Notes: generated by a model from the sequence alone, not told the origin. DNA of 64,000 nucleotides from Plasmodiophora brassicae (GCA_036867785.1 CP145420.1:62001-126000); one strand, 5' to 3'; counted from the stretch's first letter, positions 10,957 through 20,680 are shown. Numbers and translations: made by a program.

Positions 10957-11162
10957 CACCTACGAACCTTGGAGGACTCGATGAGCCCTTAGACTCGCCC
11001 CGGAGCCGCCACCCTGCAAGACCCCAGAACAGAGGTGACAGACCGGCTCTGCCAGGTCGGGGAAAGTGAGCGTTCTGCGAGCCTCCTACGGTCCTCGGAT
11101 CCGAGAACGAGGTGCCTGCGTTAAAAGCGCGAAACACAAATAAACTTAACTTAACTTAACTT
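10957..11162 (+). mobile_element. SINE-like retroposed insertion with target-site duplication
   Basis: A 206-bp segment is present in copy A and absent from copy B. It is bounded by a 13-bp direct repeat, atagaatgttcgc, at 10944-10956 and 11163-11175. Copy B holds the unoccupied site with one copy of that sequence (differing at one base) near 15943-15956. The element ends in an A-rich tail of aactt repeats, as short retroposons often do. It has no coding capacity. The start, ctacgaaccttgg on the plus strand, reads on the other strand as an imperfect pol III B-box (ggttcg). Family and origin are unknown. Confidence 0.75.
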
Positions 11163-11526
11163 ATAGAATGTTCGCTGGCGCTGCGCTGCAGTAGAGGACT
11201 GTCGGGATGGGGCCGGACGATGTCATCCGGGCAACGCGCGCCCTGCCCTGATCAAGTCGACTGCACGCGTACCTGCGACGTTGCGCGCTACTCCGCCCTG
11301 GTCGGCAATCAACTGGTCCTGCTTGCGGCCGCTCGCTTTGCGTCGCTGATATGCAGGCGCGATGCGCCGGTGGCATTGGCGTTGACGTGTGGGAGGCTTG
11401 GCTGGCCGCCACACTAGCTCAGGTGCACACGATGACGAGGGCGTCCCCGAATTCCAGAACGCTCAGCGACAAGGATTTATTGGAGAAACGGTGCCACGTG
11501 ATGATGGGTGTTCGATTGGTGCAGGT

Positions 11527-12158
11527 TCAGAGTGGAGCGCCCGCCAGTTCCGTCCACTCGACGACGACCGGGGCACCGGGCCCCCGGTCCAGGACGTCGA
11601 ACGGACTCGTCGACTGCGTTCCCAACGCGTCGTCGTACAGGCCTGGGCTGCACGTGGCCGGTGGTGCCTCGACGTGGTGCGGGCGGTCGGTCGTCTCCAG
11701 GACGATGGTAAGAGTGTCTGCGCCATAACACTAACCTGAATACCAGCAATAGCAGTGACGCCGAAGAACGTACAGATCGGCACGACGTGATCCGCGTTCA
11801 TGATGCGATCCAGCTGCGACGCGTACCAGGACGGCGTGTGGCACGGCTGGCAGGCGCCGAACGTGCCATACAGCAGCGGACAGACTTGGACCGAGATGAG
11901 GATCGGAGTGACAGCGGCGGCCTCAATGATCCACGATCCGCTTGTGGTTGTCGCCCACGGCAGGGGCAGGTCGACGCTCGAGTGCGGTTCCGGGGAGCGA
12001 GGCACGACAGGGCGTCCATCGCCATCGACGGTGGCAACCTCTGTCGATGCACCAGGGTTGGCAGGTCGTCGGCGCCGCAGATGACGGGCCACCTGTTTCA
12101 CGGCCTTCGCCGCCTTCTTCTTCAAGGCTGTGAGCGCCTTCTTCAGCACCTTCATCAT
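11527..12158 (-). CDS. Orphan multi-copy gene, copy A
   Basis: Unknown protein, 191 aa. Exons are 12158-11774 and 11717-11527, with a 56-nt intron (donor GTACGT, acceptor GCGCAG, phase 1). The N-terminus MMKVLKKAL... is an amphipathic Lys/Ala-rich helix of about 30 residues ending in a run of four Arg. A Pro-rich link follows, then a compact domain with the Cys pairs VCPLLYGTFGACQPC and strands PLPWATTTSGSWI, TLTIVLETTD and APVVVEW. There is no signal peptide or membrane segment. Two adjacent ATGs occur; I start at the first. An AATAAA-type signal lies just after the stop. It is almost identical to copy C; copy B differs at the end. I recognise no family. Confidence 0.6.
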
Positions 12159-12608
12159 CGTGTCGTCGACGTCGCCCAACACCGATCAATAGCAGAGTGA
12201 CGAACCTCCGAGATCTGTGCTCGAGTTCAGGCACAGTGGGGTTGCCGCGTGCCTACGCGCGCATCGCTCCGACTGGGGGCGCGATCGGCCGACCGGGTGC
12301 CCCCGAGGCAACGTGTCTCGTGCAGGACCAGTCGGCCGTAACTGTGTTCCTCGGCGGCACGCTTGCGAATTAGATTGGCGAAGGCGTCTGCGTTCTGGCA
12401 CTGCCTAGCTCGGTCTACGCACGTAGGCCGACGATGTTGTCGGTGAAGAATCAACGGTTCTCGTCAGGCCGGCGTCGTCTCTGACGTTCGAGTGTTGGTG
12501 GTGGTGGTCAGGTGGTGGTGTGTATTGCCCCTGCCCTGGGCCTGGCGGAGCGCGCGGGGCGCATTTTTGCATCGGTCGGTGCGCCGCTGTGGTGGTCGTC
12601 GTGCTGCC

Positions 12609-13103
12609 ATGTCGTCGATCAAGTCGGCGATGCTGATGATGCGGGCGATCCCGGGGCGGGCGTCCCGGGCGCTGTACGGCGGGAAGCAGAAGCTGTTCGG
12701 GAACAACGTCAGCCATTCCAACCGCAAGTACGGTTGCGTTGCGGGCTGGGCACGGCGTCCCCTGCTGACGGGTCGGTGTGTGCAGGACCCGCCGATGCTG
12801 GAACCCGAATGTGCAGAACAAGCGGTTCTACTCGGACATCCTGGGCCACAACCTCAGGCTGCGCGTGACCACTCACGTTATGCGATGCATCGACAAATAC
12901 GGCGGTAGCGGGGGGCGTGCAAGGCGCTCTGTTTCCCACTCTGACTTGCCCTGCGACCCCGGTCAGGGTTCGACAACTACATTCTCAAGATGAAGGAGAA
13001 GCACCTCGCGTCGCCGCTGGCGCTGAACATCAAGCAGCGGCTGCTGGCGAAACTGGAAGAGAACCAGGCCAACGTACCGCCCGCATCCTCAGGCCCGACG
13101 TAA
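12609..13103 (+). CDS. MRPL28: Mitochondrial ribosomal protein bL28m
   Basis: A structural protein of the mitochondrial large ribosomal subunit. Exons are 12609-12727, 12786-12904 and 12967-13103, 124 aa, with phases 2 and 1 respected. The bL28 signature is GNNVSHSNRK joined across the first intron to TRRCWNPNVQNKRF. It is followed by LGHNLRLRVTTHVMRCIDKYGG and FDNYILKMKEKHL. An alternative 3' end would splice at AAC|gtaccg (13074 region) to a downstream exon and add about 50 residues; I prefer the simple stop at 13101-13103. It sits in the spacer between the inverted copies A and B, convergent with the next gene. Confidence 0.9.
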
Positions 13104-13242
13104 CACTGTCCTGCATTACATAACAGGCGTACAGCGCACCCAGGATTCTGTCGACTACATCAGGGCGGGCCACCGCCACGGTTCGCGCGTGTGCCTGCAG
13201 AGGAGTGTATTCGCCCGAGCGATCGGGTCGCAGCGTATCATT

Positions 13243-14181
13243 CTATGCGGCCGGGCCGGACGTGAACAGGTCCAGCAGCGCCATCGCCGTGTGATGGTCA
13301 CCTGTATCGGGTGTCTCGCCCACCATCTCCACCTGCGGCTGCTCGTCGTCGCTGTCCCCGCCTTCGCCCCGTTGCGATCGTTCGCCCGCTTGTGCGCACG
13401 ACCAGCAAATGCTGACGGCGTCGACGCCCGTGCTGGCGTCCTTACGTACCTGGACGAACGTTCCCGACGCCGGGTACTTGCCCAGAACGGCCCATGGCGG
13501 CGGCCTGATCGACAGGGGCGCCCACGACGACGTGTCGCTGTCCAGCCAGGCGCCACAGTCGCAGCAGCACGACAACGACGACGGCGACGATGCCGTCGTC
13601 GCTCCCTCCGCATGGAGTCGCAGGCGTCGCTCGATGACGTCCTGGGGCGCGTCCGGGAACATCTCGCACAACCGTCGGCATTGTTGCTGGCGGTCGCCTT
13701 CGTCCATGGCGACGATCGCCTCCTGTAGCTGCTGGTGTCGCTGCCGGATCGTGTCCCACTGTTCGTCCTGCTTCGTCTTCGTCGGCGACGCATGCGACGA
13801 CGGGTCGCTGTCGACGATCCTCCAGAGCAGGGCGGTCGCCGACAGCGACTCGGGGCGCTTGGCCTCGTTCAGCCACCGGTAGATGGTTGTCGTCGACGCG
13901 ACGCCCGGGAACGTGTCCAGGACGTCGACGACGCGGCAGGGTCGCCCGGCGCGGATCTGCGACGTGATGTAGGCCCTGGCCAGCGACCGCATGTTGACCT
14001 GGCCCGGGTTCTCCAGGGCGGCCCGCGCCTGGGCGATCCACCGGTAGATGCTGCGGCACGTGGCAACGTCGGCGAACTCCTGCTGGACCTGCTGGACGGT
14101 GATCTCCTGCCCGGCCCGGATCTGCTCGCTGATGAACGCCTTCGCCGATGCGAGGCGCTCGCCGTTCCGTCGTGCCATCAT
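13243..14181 (-). CDS. Unknown protein with two HTH-like repeats
   Basis: Single exon of about 312 aa, starting at the first of two adjacent ATGs (MMARRNGERL). Two related segments of about 45 residues lie near the N-terminus. Both carry Q-I-R-A-G followed about 25 residues later by IYRW (SEQIRAG...SIYRWIAQAR and TSQIRAG...TIYRWLNEAK), a pattern compatible with duplicated helix-turn-helix or homeodomain-like units. A Gln/Arg helical region follows (about 135-200), then a Cys cluster (CCCDCGAW...CWSC) that could bind zinc, and an acidic tail. It may be a DNA-binding protein or a domesticated transposase fragment; this is inference. It ends convergently near bL28m. Confidence 0.6.
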   Translation of the reverse strand: MMARRNGERLASAKAFISEQIRAGQEITVQQVQQEFADVATCRSIYRWIAQARAALENPGQVNMRSLARAYITSQIRAGRPCRVVDVLDTFPGVASTTTIYRWLNEAKRPESLSATALLWRIVDSDPSSHASPTKTKQDEQWDTIRQRHQQLQEAIVAMDEGDRQQQCRRLCEMFPDAPQDVIERRLRLHAEGATTASSPSSLSCCCDCGAWLDSDTSSWAPLSIRPPPWAVLGKYPASGTFVQVRKDASTGVDAVSICWSCAQAGERSQRGEGGDSDDEQPQVEMVGETPDTGDHHTAMALLDLFTSGPAA

Positions 14182-14960
14182 CGCGCGCCGGGAGAAGTCA
14201 CACACGCACGTACACAATTTCGATTATGTCGTGCTAAGCATGCAATGCTGCAGCGGGGAGATCGTCGAGGCGTACTTGTCGTAGTAATCCGCCCCCTAGG
14301 TGGTACATATTGACAACCAGCAGCAATCTTTGTCGACCCTGGTACGTTGAGGTGGTAGATTCGACTTCGCACACACCTATATCGACGGGCACCAGGCACA
14401 CGGGTGCTCCTACCGACGGCTGCCTGCGCCTACGTGCATGTCGCCATACACAGGTTCGTTTGACTGGCGACGAATGCCCAAATGCAGTGCCGGGAAGATC
14501 GGGTACGTCGGGACTATGTACTCTGTTAGATCTTCGAAGTACCCTGCGTGTCAGTGTAACTCATTGTACCGGCACAACGCCTGTGAACGTGCAATGACAG
14601 CAGGCAATAGGAGACCAAAGACCGGGTCCGTCGACACCACCAGCTGACGCATCTCCATCGCGGGAATGTCATCCGCCGGTGCACTGTATGTCCTCAGCGC
14701 CGATCATCGACTGGAGCCTGCATCTTCCAGAGCAGCCCGGATCGGAACGGGGGCAACCGTGCGCGCGCCGTACACAGTTACGGCCGACTGCTCCTGCACG
14801 AGACACGTTGCCTCGGGGGCACCCGGTCGGCCGATCGCGCCCCCAGTCGGAGCGATGCGCGCGTAGGCACGCGGTAACCCCACTGTGCCTGAACTCGAGC
14901 ACAGATCTCGGAGGTTCGTCACTCTGCTATTGATCGGTGTTGAGCGACGTCGACGACACG

Positions 14961-15643
14961 ATGATGAAGGTGCTGAAGAAGGCGCTCACAGCCTTGAAGA
15001 AGAAGGCGGCGAAGGCCGTGAAACAGGTGGCGCGTCATCTGCGGCGCCGCCGACCTGCCAACCCTGGTGCATCGACAAAGGTTGCCACCGTCGATGGTGC
15101 TGGACGCCCTGTCGTGCTGCGCTCCCCGGAACCGCACTCGAGCGTAGACCTGCCCCTGCCGTGGGCGACAACCACAAGCGGATCGTGGATCAATGAGGCC
15201 GCCGCTGTCACTCCGATCCTCATCTCGGTCCAAGTCTGTCCGCTGCTGTATGGCACGTTCGGCGCCTGCCAGCCGTGCCACACGCCGTCCTGGTACGCGT
15301 CGCAGCTGGATCGCATCATGAACGCGGACCACGTCGTGCCGATCTGTACGTTCTTCGGCGTCACTGCTATTGCTGGTATTCAGGTTAGTGTTATGGCGCA
15401 GACACTCTTACCATCGTCCTGGAGACGACCGACCGCCCGCACCACGTCGAGACGCCACCGGCCACGTGCAGCCCAGGCCTGTACGACGACGCATTGGGAA
15501 CGCAGTCGACGAGTCCGTTCGACGTCCTGGACCGGGGGCCCGGTGCCCCGGTCGTCGTCGAGTGGAATGGAACTGGCGGGCGCTCCACTCTGAACCTGCA
15601 CCAATCGAATACCCGTCATCATGGGGCACCGTTTCTCCAATAA
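14961..15643 (+). CDS. Orphan multi-copy gene, copy B with altered C-terminus
   Basis: Same gene as copies A and C. Exons are 14961-15345 and 15402-15643 around the conserved 56-nt intron. One extra base near 15570 (gagtggaatgg instead of gagtggacgg) shifts the last codons. The C-terminus therefore differs from the ELAGAPL end of the others and reads on to a TAA at 15641-15643, overlapping the AATAAA signal. It may be decaying or merely variable. Function unknown. Confidence 0.5.
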
Positions 15644-16079
15644 ACCCTTGTCGCTGAGCGTTCTGGAATTCGGGGACGCCCTCGTCATCGTGTGCACCTG
15701 AGCTAGTGTGGCGGCCAACCAAGCCCCCCGCACGTCAACGCCAATGCCACCGGCGCATCGCGTCTGCATATCAGCGACGCAAAGCGAGCGGCCGCAGCAG
15801 GACCAGCTGTTGATTGCCGACCAGGGCGGAGTAGCGCGCAACGTCGCAGGTACGCGTGCAGTCGACTTGATCAGGGCAGGGCGCGCGTTGCCCGGATGAC
15901 ATCGTCCGGCCCCATCCCGACAGTCCTCTACTGCAGCGCAGCGCCAGCGAACATTCGATGCGGCTGTCCGGGCTTTGCAGCTCGCACAGTGCACGGGCCT
16001 CCCTGTCGTAGGTACACTGCAGTGTGTAGGTAGTAGCCACGGACGTCGCCGTCGCAGTCGCCGGCAGTGCGCAGTCGGA

Positions 16080-16263
16080 ATGCGCCGATCTGGGCTGGGT
16101 CGTGCCGACCCAGGGTACAGCAGCGCCGGCCGCACGTACAACGCCATTGGTGAGGTCTGGGGCGTGGTGCAGCCTGGGCAGGACCGGAAACCCGACGCAC
16201 AATGGTACAGCAATAGTCGAGACTACTGGGAGACCACCGATCTCACCGTTAATGGCGTCCTTG
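16080..16263 (+). pseudogene. Trapped copy of NTMT1 first exon
   Basis: Encodes DAQWYSNSRDYWE and LTVNGVL, nearly the same as the first exon of the intact NTMT1 at 10644-10829. Homology stops where that exon meets its intron. No downstream NTMT1 exons follow, so this is a duplicated fragment. It could still supply a promoter and start to whatever lies downstream. Confidence 0.75.
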
Positions 16264-16383
16264 TAAACATGAATGCCGGCCATGACCTGTTGTTAGACTT
16301 GCTGGGGGCACTTGTGCGCTCTCCTCATGTCCACACTGTTGCTCCGCAACTCTGTCCATTATTAAAACGATGACGGTGATGAG

Positions 16384-17603
16384 GTCGGTACTTCTCCTAC
16401 CTATCCGCTCTTCTCTTTGGCGGGTACGCGATCCTGCCGGCCTGGGATGTGCATGCGGCATCGTCGGTGCTCGGCCCTCTGCTTCCGGACGGGTGCGCAT
16501 TGGTCCAATCCGGGGTCATACAGTCCCTCATGATGTACGGGCCGAACCCTGTCCGACTCTTCCCCAAATCCATGTCCCACGACGTCGGCGGGATCTTGAC
16601 CGTCTCCCGTTTCAGTACGCTTCCCGATCTGCCCGACTGGATCCGACTGCATCAAGTCGTCCGCCAGCATCCCAACGCACGCCGATCCCTGTCCTCGTCC
16701 AATCTGTCTACAAGACCTTCCCCGGTCCGACCCGGAAAGAGTTCCGCAAGCTGTTCGGGATGATTCGTACGCCATTGCACGACGTTGCCATGCCGGACGA
16801 TTTCATGCAGCTGGCCGTGCTAGGTCGGATCTGCCTCGGCGCCGGCTCGCTTGCTGATCTGGGTATATCCAACGCGTCGAGTTACACGAGGGATGACTAC
16901 GATCGGATCTGCAGGGCGTCGACCATGCATCCGTCGGCGTTAACGAGCGATATCGTGTACTTATGCCTGTTCGGGGAAAGCAGGTACCCGCCGGCGCAGA
17001 CCTGGCGAACCAGCATCCCGTGGGCGGATCGATCGGGAACGTACTCGGACTGTGTGGAGACCGCCGCTCTCAACTTGCTGACCGCTATCCTTTACGACGT
17101 CAACACGACGACCATCAGTCGACTGCATCGCCTTCGCTCCCCAGAGCTGATCGCCTTCTACCACCGATTCCAGACGCCGTCGGCGTTGGCCACTGAGCTT
17201 TGCCATATAGAGTTCGCCCAGGTCATCCGGGAGCGGTGCCGCCAGGTCGTTGCGTTCGTCCATCCCGGCAGCGCATCGGAGGTGAAATCGGGCCGGGCCA
17301 ACTTCGCCAATCTCGTCCACTGCCTGGCCGGGATCGAATTCGACGCGCTCCTCGCCGACTTTGTTGTCTGTCGCGACCAAGACACGTTCACGTTTGCCTG
17401 ACGGTACCGAGATGGTCGTTGAGCATGCTGACAGGCACACAGCGTTGCGATACGTGACCATCGGCGAAACCTTGGTCAAAGACGGCGGACCTGTGCCCAA
17501 CCCCACGAATCCGGCGCTGTGGTTCGGCGTCTGCGATTCAGAGGTGCACCCCGTGTTCCAACATGGTGAATACGCGGTTGTCGCCGGGTACGAATCGGCG
17601 TAG
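16384..17603 (+). CDS. Unknown protein with a GTYSDCVETA motif
   Basis: Model: coding from about 16384 to 16656, then 16715-17385, then 17435-17603. The 59-nt intron at 16657-16714 is well supported by phase. The junction at 17385/17435 is one of two options. The beginning is uncertain: the open frame starts after a stop at 16380 and may be entered from an upstream exon. Visible features are a hydrophobic start (YLSALLFGGYAILPAW), MPDDFMQLAVLGRI, and GTYSDCVETAALNLL, whose Cys sits at the N-terminus of a helix as in some cysteine-dependent enzymes. Later come NFANLVHCLAGI and LRYVTIGETLVKDGG. I recognise no family. It may be one gene with the following segment. Confidence 0.4.
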
Positions 17604-18433
17604 ATGCCAAGCCGGGTCCATCCAAACGATGTCTGGGTGTGGAATTTCGCGCGGCTCACCGAACGATCGGCGGATGTCGTGTCCGACATATTCCTTCGCG
17701 TGTCCGGATTGAAACGGCCGCGGAATTACCAATGTGGTTTGCAAGGTTTCTGTTGCCGCACGGCCATGACGACATTCTTTCGATTCTATGCGACCTGCGT
17801 GGCGTGTATCACGCGGGCCTACCGAGGCTCATGGCGGTATCAGCCCTCGCGAACGCGTTGCAGGACGCTGCTGATCTGCCCCCGATCATGTCCGTCGTTC
17901 TCGACATGTTCGAGGCTCGCGTTGCCGATCTGGCCAACCTGGATATGTCGCCCGACTCCGATGACTATGCCCTGCTACGCCTGCACGCCCATCTCCGGTA
18001 TTCGAACACGACATCGGATCAGGTGTTGGCAATACTGCGGGATCCCAACACCAACAGTACCGACGGTCTCGACCGGTTTGCCATTGACGTGTTCCGGCGA
18101 TCGCTGAACGAGACTGTCGCACACCTTGCTAATCTATGCGACCGTTCGATGCGTTTCTGTCCGGCGGGCTTGTCGGTGCTGGAGGCGATGGGACGCGTAG
18201 AGTACCGCGACTGGGTGACGCTGGACGTGTTCGAAGATATCGTCCGCGCTGCGACAAAGTATTCCATGCTGCTCCCTGGGAATATCTTTGACCTGTTCGC
18301 TGACCATTTGTCACTCGACGGGGTGGACGCGGTTCACGCCAGCATCCCCCGGCCTGGCAGCGCCGGCCCGCCACGATTGTGCTGGGTTCACTTAGGCGCC
18401 CCCCGATACCGGGACCGTCGACCCACCTGCTGA
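17604..18433 (+). CDS. Unknown helical protein, perhaps continuing the previous gene
   Basis: A long open segment rich in Leu/Ala helices: HDDILSILCDLRGVYH, LMAVSALANALQDAADL, ALLRLHAHLRYSN, FAIDVFRRSLNETVAHL and LDVFEDIVRAATKYSML. The first part (17604-17698, NDVWVWNFARL) joins the rest either through a 44-nt intron at 17699-17742 or by an alternative frame starting from a GTGAAT donor at about 17563. The fold looks like an armadillo/HEAT-type helical repeat, but no family is recognised. The last about 35 codons run into a 25-bp direct repeat that borders repeat copy C, so the native C-terminus may have been replaced. Confidence 0.4.
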
Positions 18434-19450
18434 CGCATCTCCAGCGCGGGAATGCCATCCGTATATAATCGGCTAATGGTCTGGAGCCTGCATCTTCCAG
18501 AGCAGCCCGGATCGGAACGGGGGCAACCGTGCGCGCGCCGTACACAGTTACGGCCGACTGCTCCTGCACGAGACACGTTGCCTCGGGTGCACCCGGTCGG
18601 CCGATCGCGCCCCCAGTCGGAGCGATGCGCGCGTAGGCACGCGGCAACCCCACTGTGCCTGAACTCGAGCACAGATCTCGGAGGTTCGTCACTCTGCTAT
18701 TGATCGGTGTTGGGCGACGTCGACGACACGATGATGAAGGTGCTGAAGAAGGCGCTCACAGCCTTGAAGAAGAAGGCGGCGAAGGCCGTGAAACAGGTGG
18801 CGCGTCATCTGCGGCGCCGCCGACCTGCCAACCCTGGTGCATCGACAGAGGTTGCCACCGTCGATGGTGCTGGACGCCCTGTCGTGCCGCGCTCCCCGGA
18901 ACCGCACTCGAGCGTAGACCTGCCCCTGCCGTGGGCGACAACCACAAGCGGATCGTGGATCATTGAGGCCGCCGCTGTCACTCCGATCCTCATCTCGGTC
19001 CAAGTCTGTCCGCTGCTGTATGGCACGTTCGGCGCCTGCCAGCCGTGCCACACGCCGTCCTGGTACGCGTCGCAGCTGGATCGCATCATGAACGCGGATC
19101 ACGTCGTGCCGATCTGTACGTTCTTCGGCGTCACTGCTATTGCTGGTATTCAGGTTAGTGTTATGGCGCAGACACTCTTACCATCGTCCTGGAGACGACC
19201 GACCGCCCGCACCACGTCGAGGCACCACCGGCCACGTGCAGCCCAGGCCTGTACGACGACGCGTTGGGAACGCAGTCGACGAGTCCGTTCGACGTCCTGG
19301 ACCGGGGGCCCGGTGCCCCGGTCGTCGTCGAGTGGACGGAACTGGCGGGCGCTCCACTCTGAACCTGCACCAATCGAACACCCATCATCACGTGGCACCG
19401 TTTCTCCAATAAATCCTTGTCGCTGAGCGTTCTGGAAATCGGGGACGCCC
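18415..19450. repeat. Duplication copy C, flanked by 25-bp direct repeats
   Basis: Same orientation as copy B, about 1.04 kb, covering the orphan gene and its promoter but not the NTMT1 exon. A 25-bp sequence beginning acgccagcatcccccggcct occurs at 18336-18360 and again at 19517-19541, enclosing the copy. A TATATAA-like motif lies upstream at about 18466-18472. At the right border the repeat continues into a strong stem-loop. Confidence 0.75.
18731..19362 (+). CDS. Orphan multi-copy gene, copy C
   Basis: Exons are 18731-19115 and 19172-19362; the 56-nt intron is phase 1, with donor GTACGT and acceptor GCGCAG. The protein is 191 aa, with the cationic helix MMKVLKKAL, an RRRR run, PLPWATTTSGSWI, CPLLYGTFGACQPC and the C-terminal GAPVVVEWTELAGAPL. 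Copies A and C share the intact frame across both exons, which argues for coding constraint. Function unknown; no secretion signal. A basic N-terminus on a small beta-rich domain could suit nucleic-acid or membrane binding, but that is speculation. Confidence 0.6.
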
Positions 19451-19526
19451 TCGTCATCGTGTGCTGGTCCGGCGGCCAGTCAAGCCCCACACGTCATCGC
19501 CAAGTTAGGCGGCAGAACGCCAGCAT

Positions 19527-19558
19527 CCCCCGGCCTGGCAGTGCCAGTGCCAGGCCGG
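19527..19558. other. GC-rich stem-loop
   Basis: The sequence ccggcctggca pairs with tgccaggccgg around a short loop, followed by a T run and then ag. It overlaps the right 25-bp direct repeat of copy C. It could be a transcript-end structure or a remnant of the event that placed copy C. Confidence 0.45.
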
Positions 19559-20029
19559 GTTTTAGTAAGTACTTTTCTTGTCGGCGTCCGTCCGAAGGCT
19601 ACCCCCGGTCGTTTGCCTTCGGATGGGCTCCAGTCGTTCCTTCGGAATAGGTAGGTGAGTGCATAGTGCATTCGTTACCCGGGTAATGGTCAGTTTCGTA
19701 TGGGCGCCTCCAGGAAGGGAATCTCCACATCGCGACGGGCAAGCAATCGGGAGACCCTTTTCCAAGTGCCCGTCCTGTAAACGACGTCTGCGAGAAATGG
19801 TGACCCTTGCCATTCAGATATCGGGTGCGTCATTCAGAATGCCATCCGCATTTGTGGATGCCGGGCCGTTATATCGACAAAGGCTTCGTCGGCGGCAGTC
19901 TCTGGAGGCAGATGACGACCGGCAGCTGCGCGTCGATTGAAGACTCACCCCATGCCCTCACCAACGCCCTCGTTGATCATCTTCTAAACGCAGTGCTGGA
20001 GCACATACGAACACGTTAACGCGAGCGTC

Positions 20030-20680
20030 GACCTGCCGCTGCCATGGGCAACAACCACGAGCGGGTCCTGGATCATCGAGGCCGCCGCGATCACCCGATC
20101 CTGATCTCCGTCCGAGTCAGTAGGCTGCTGTATGGCACGTTCAGCGCCTGCCAGCCCTGCCGCACGGCGTCCCGGTACTCATCGTCGCCGCATCATGAAC
20201 GTGGATCACGTCCCTGCGACGACGAGTACCGGGACGGCGTGAGGCAGGACTGGCAGGGGACGAACGTGGCATACAGCGTACTGACTCGGACAGAAACCAG
20301 CGTCGGGGTGATCGCGGCGGCCTCAAGATCCAGGACCCGCTCGTGGTCGTAGCCCATGGCAGGAGCAGGTCGACGCACGAGGGACAGTTCCGGGGAGCGC
20401 GGCACGGGACGGTGCTGTATACGTTCTTCGGCGCCACCGCTCGTCCGCCGTTGCTGATCTTCAGGTGCTTGTTGTGGCGCAGACACTCCATACATGTTCC
20501 TGAAGACCGACGGCGGCCTGTATATCGAGAATCCATCGACCACGTCGTGCAACCCGGTCCGTCCTGTACGACGACGCACTGCGCGCAGTCGGCGGGCCCG
20601 ATCGACTGTGGCTGGACCTGGCGCCCGGTGCTCCGGTCATCGTCGACTGGAACCACCTGTCATCTTGAGAACTAGTATGC
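20030..20680. repeat. Divergent palindromic relic of the orphan gene (copy D)
   Basis: The left half (about 20030-20195, plus strand) encodes a variant of LPLPWATTTSGSWI..., then LLYGTFSACQPC. The right half (about 20215-20400) holds the same sequence on the minus strand, read as RRPAPAMGYDHERVLD. After that a plus-strand piece resumes with the second exon (TPYMFLKTDGG... then LYDDAL, then PGAPVIVDW) after an intron-like gtatac...gcgcag stretch. Frames are broken, so it is a pseudogene. It shows that the family is older than the three near-identical copies. Confidence 0.65.

Larger units (their letters stand above)
10645..12341. repeat. Inverted duplication copy A (orphan gene plus NTMT1 first exon)
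   Basis: This segment matches 14768-16263 (copy B) in reverse complement over about 1.5 kb at high identity. It spans the orphan gene copy A, its promoter, its 3' flank and the first exon of NTMT1. Homology ends in the middle of the NTMT1 first intron donor at about 10645, and at about 12341 upstream of the orphan gene. Copy A alone carries the insertion at 10957-11175. Confidence 0.85.
14625..16263. repeat. Inverted duplication copy B
   Basis: Reverse-complement counterpart of copy A, with the same orphan gene, 3' flank and trapped NTMT1 first exon. Upstream, homology to copy C starts at about 14625, while homology to copy A starts only at about 14768. Copy B lacks the SINE-like insertion. 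It carries a few small indels, including 6 bp near 16065. Confidence 0.85.

Noticed and set aside
10707-11069. Plus-strand open frame MSVGFPALPRL..., conserved in copies A and B
   Set aside because: It is antisense to the NTMT1 first exon and its flank. Conservation is explained by the duplication, and the SINE-like insertion truncates it in copy A.
18731-19362. Intron of 18 or 26 nt in the orphan gene (cag|gttagt... or gctg|gtattc...)
   Set aside because: The 26-nt version keeps phase, but a perfect GTACGT donor 30 nt upstream gives a 56-nt intron, also in phase and of the size seen in the rest of the window.
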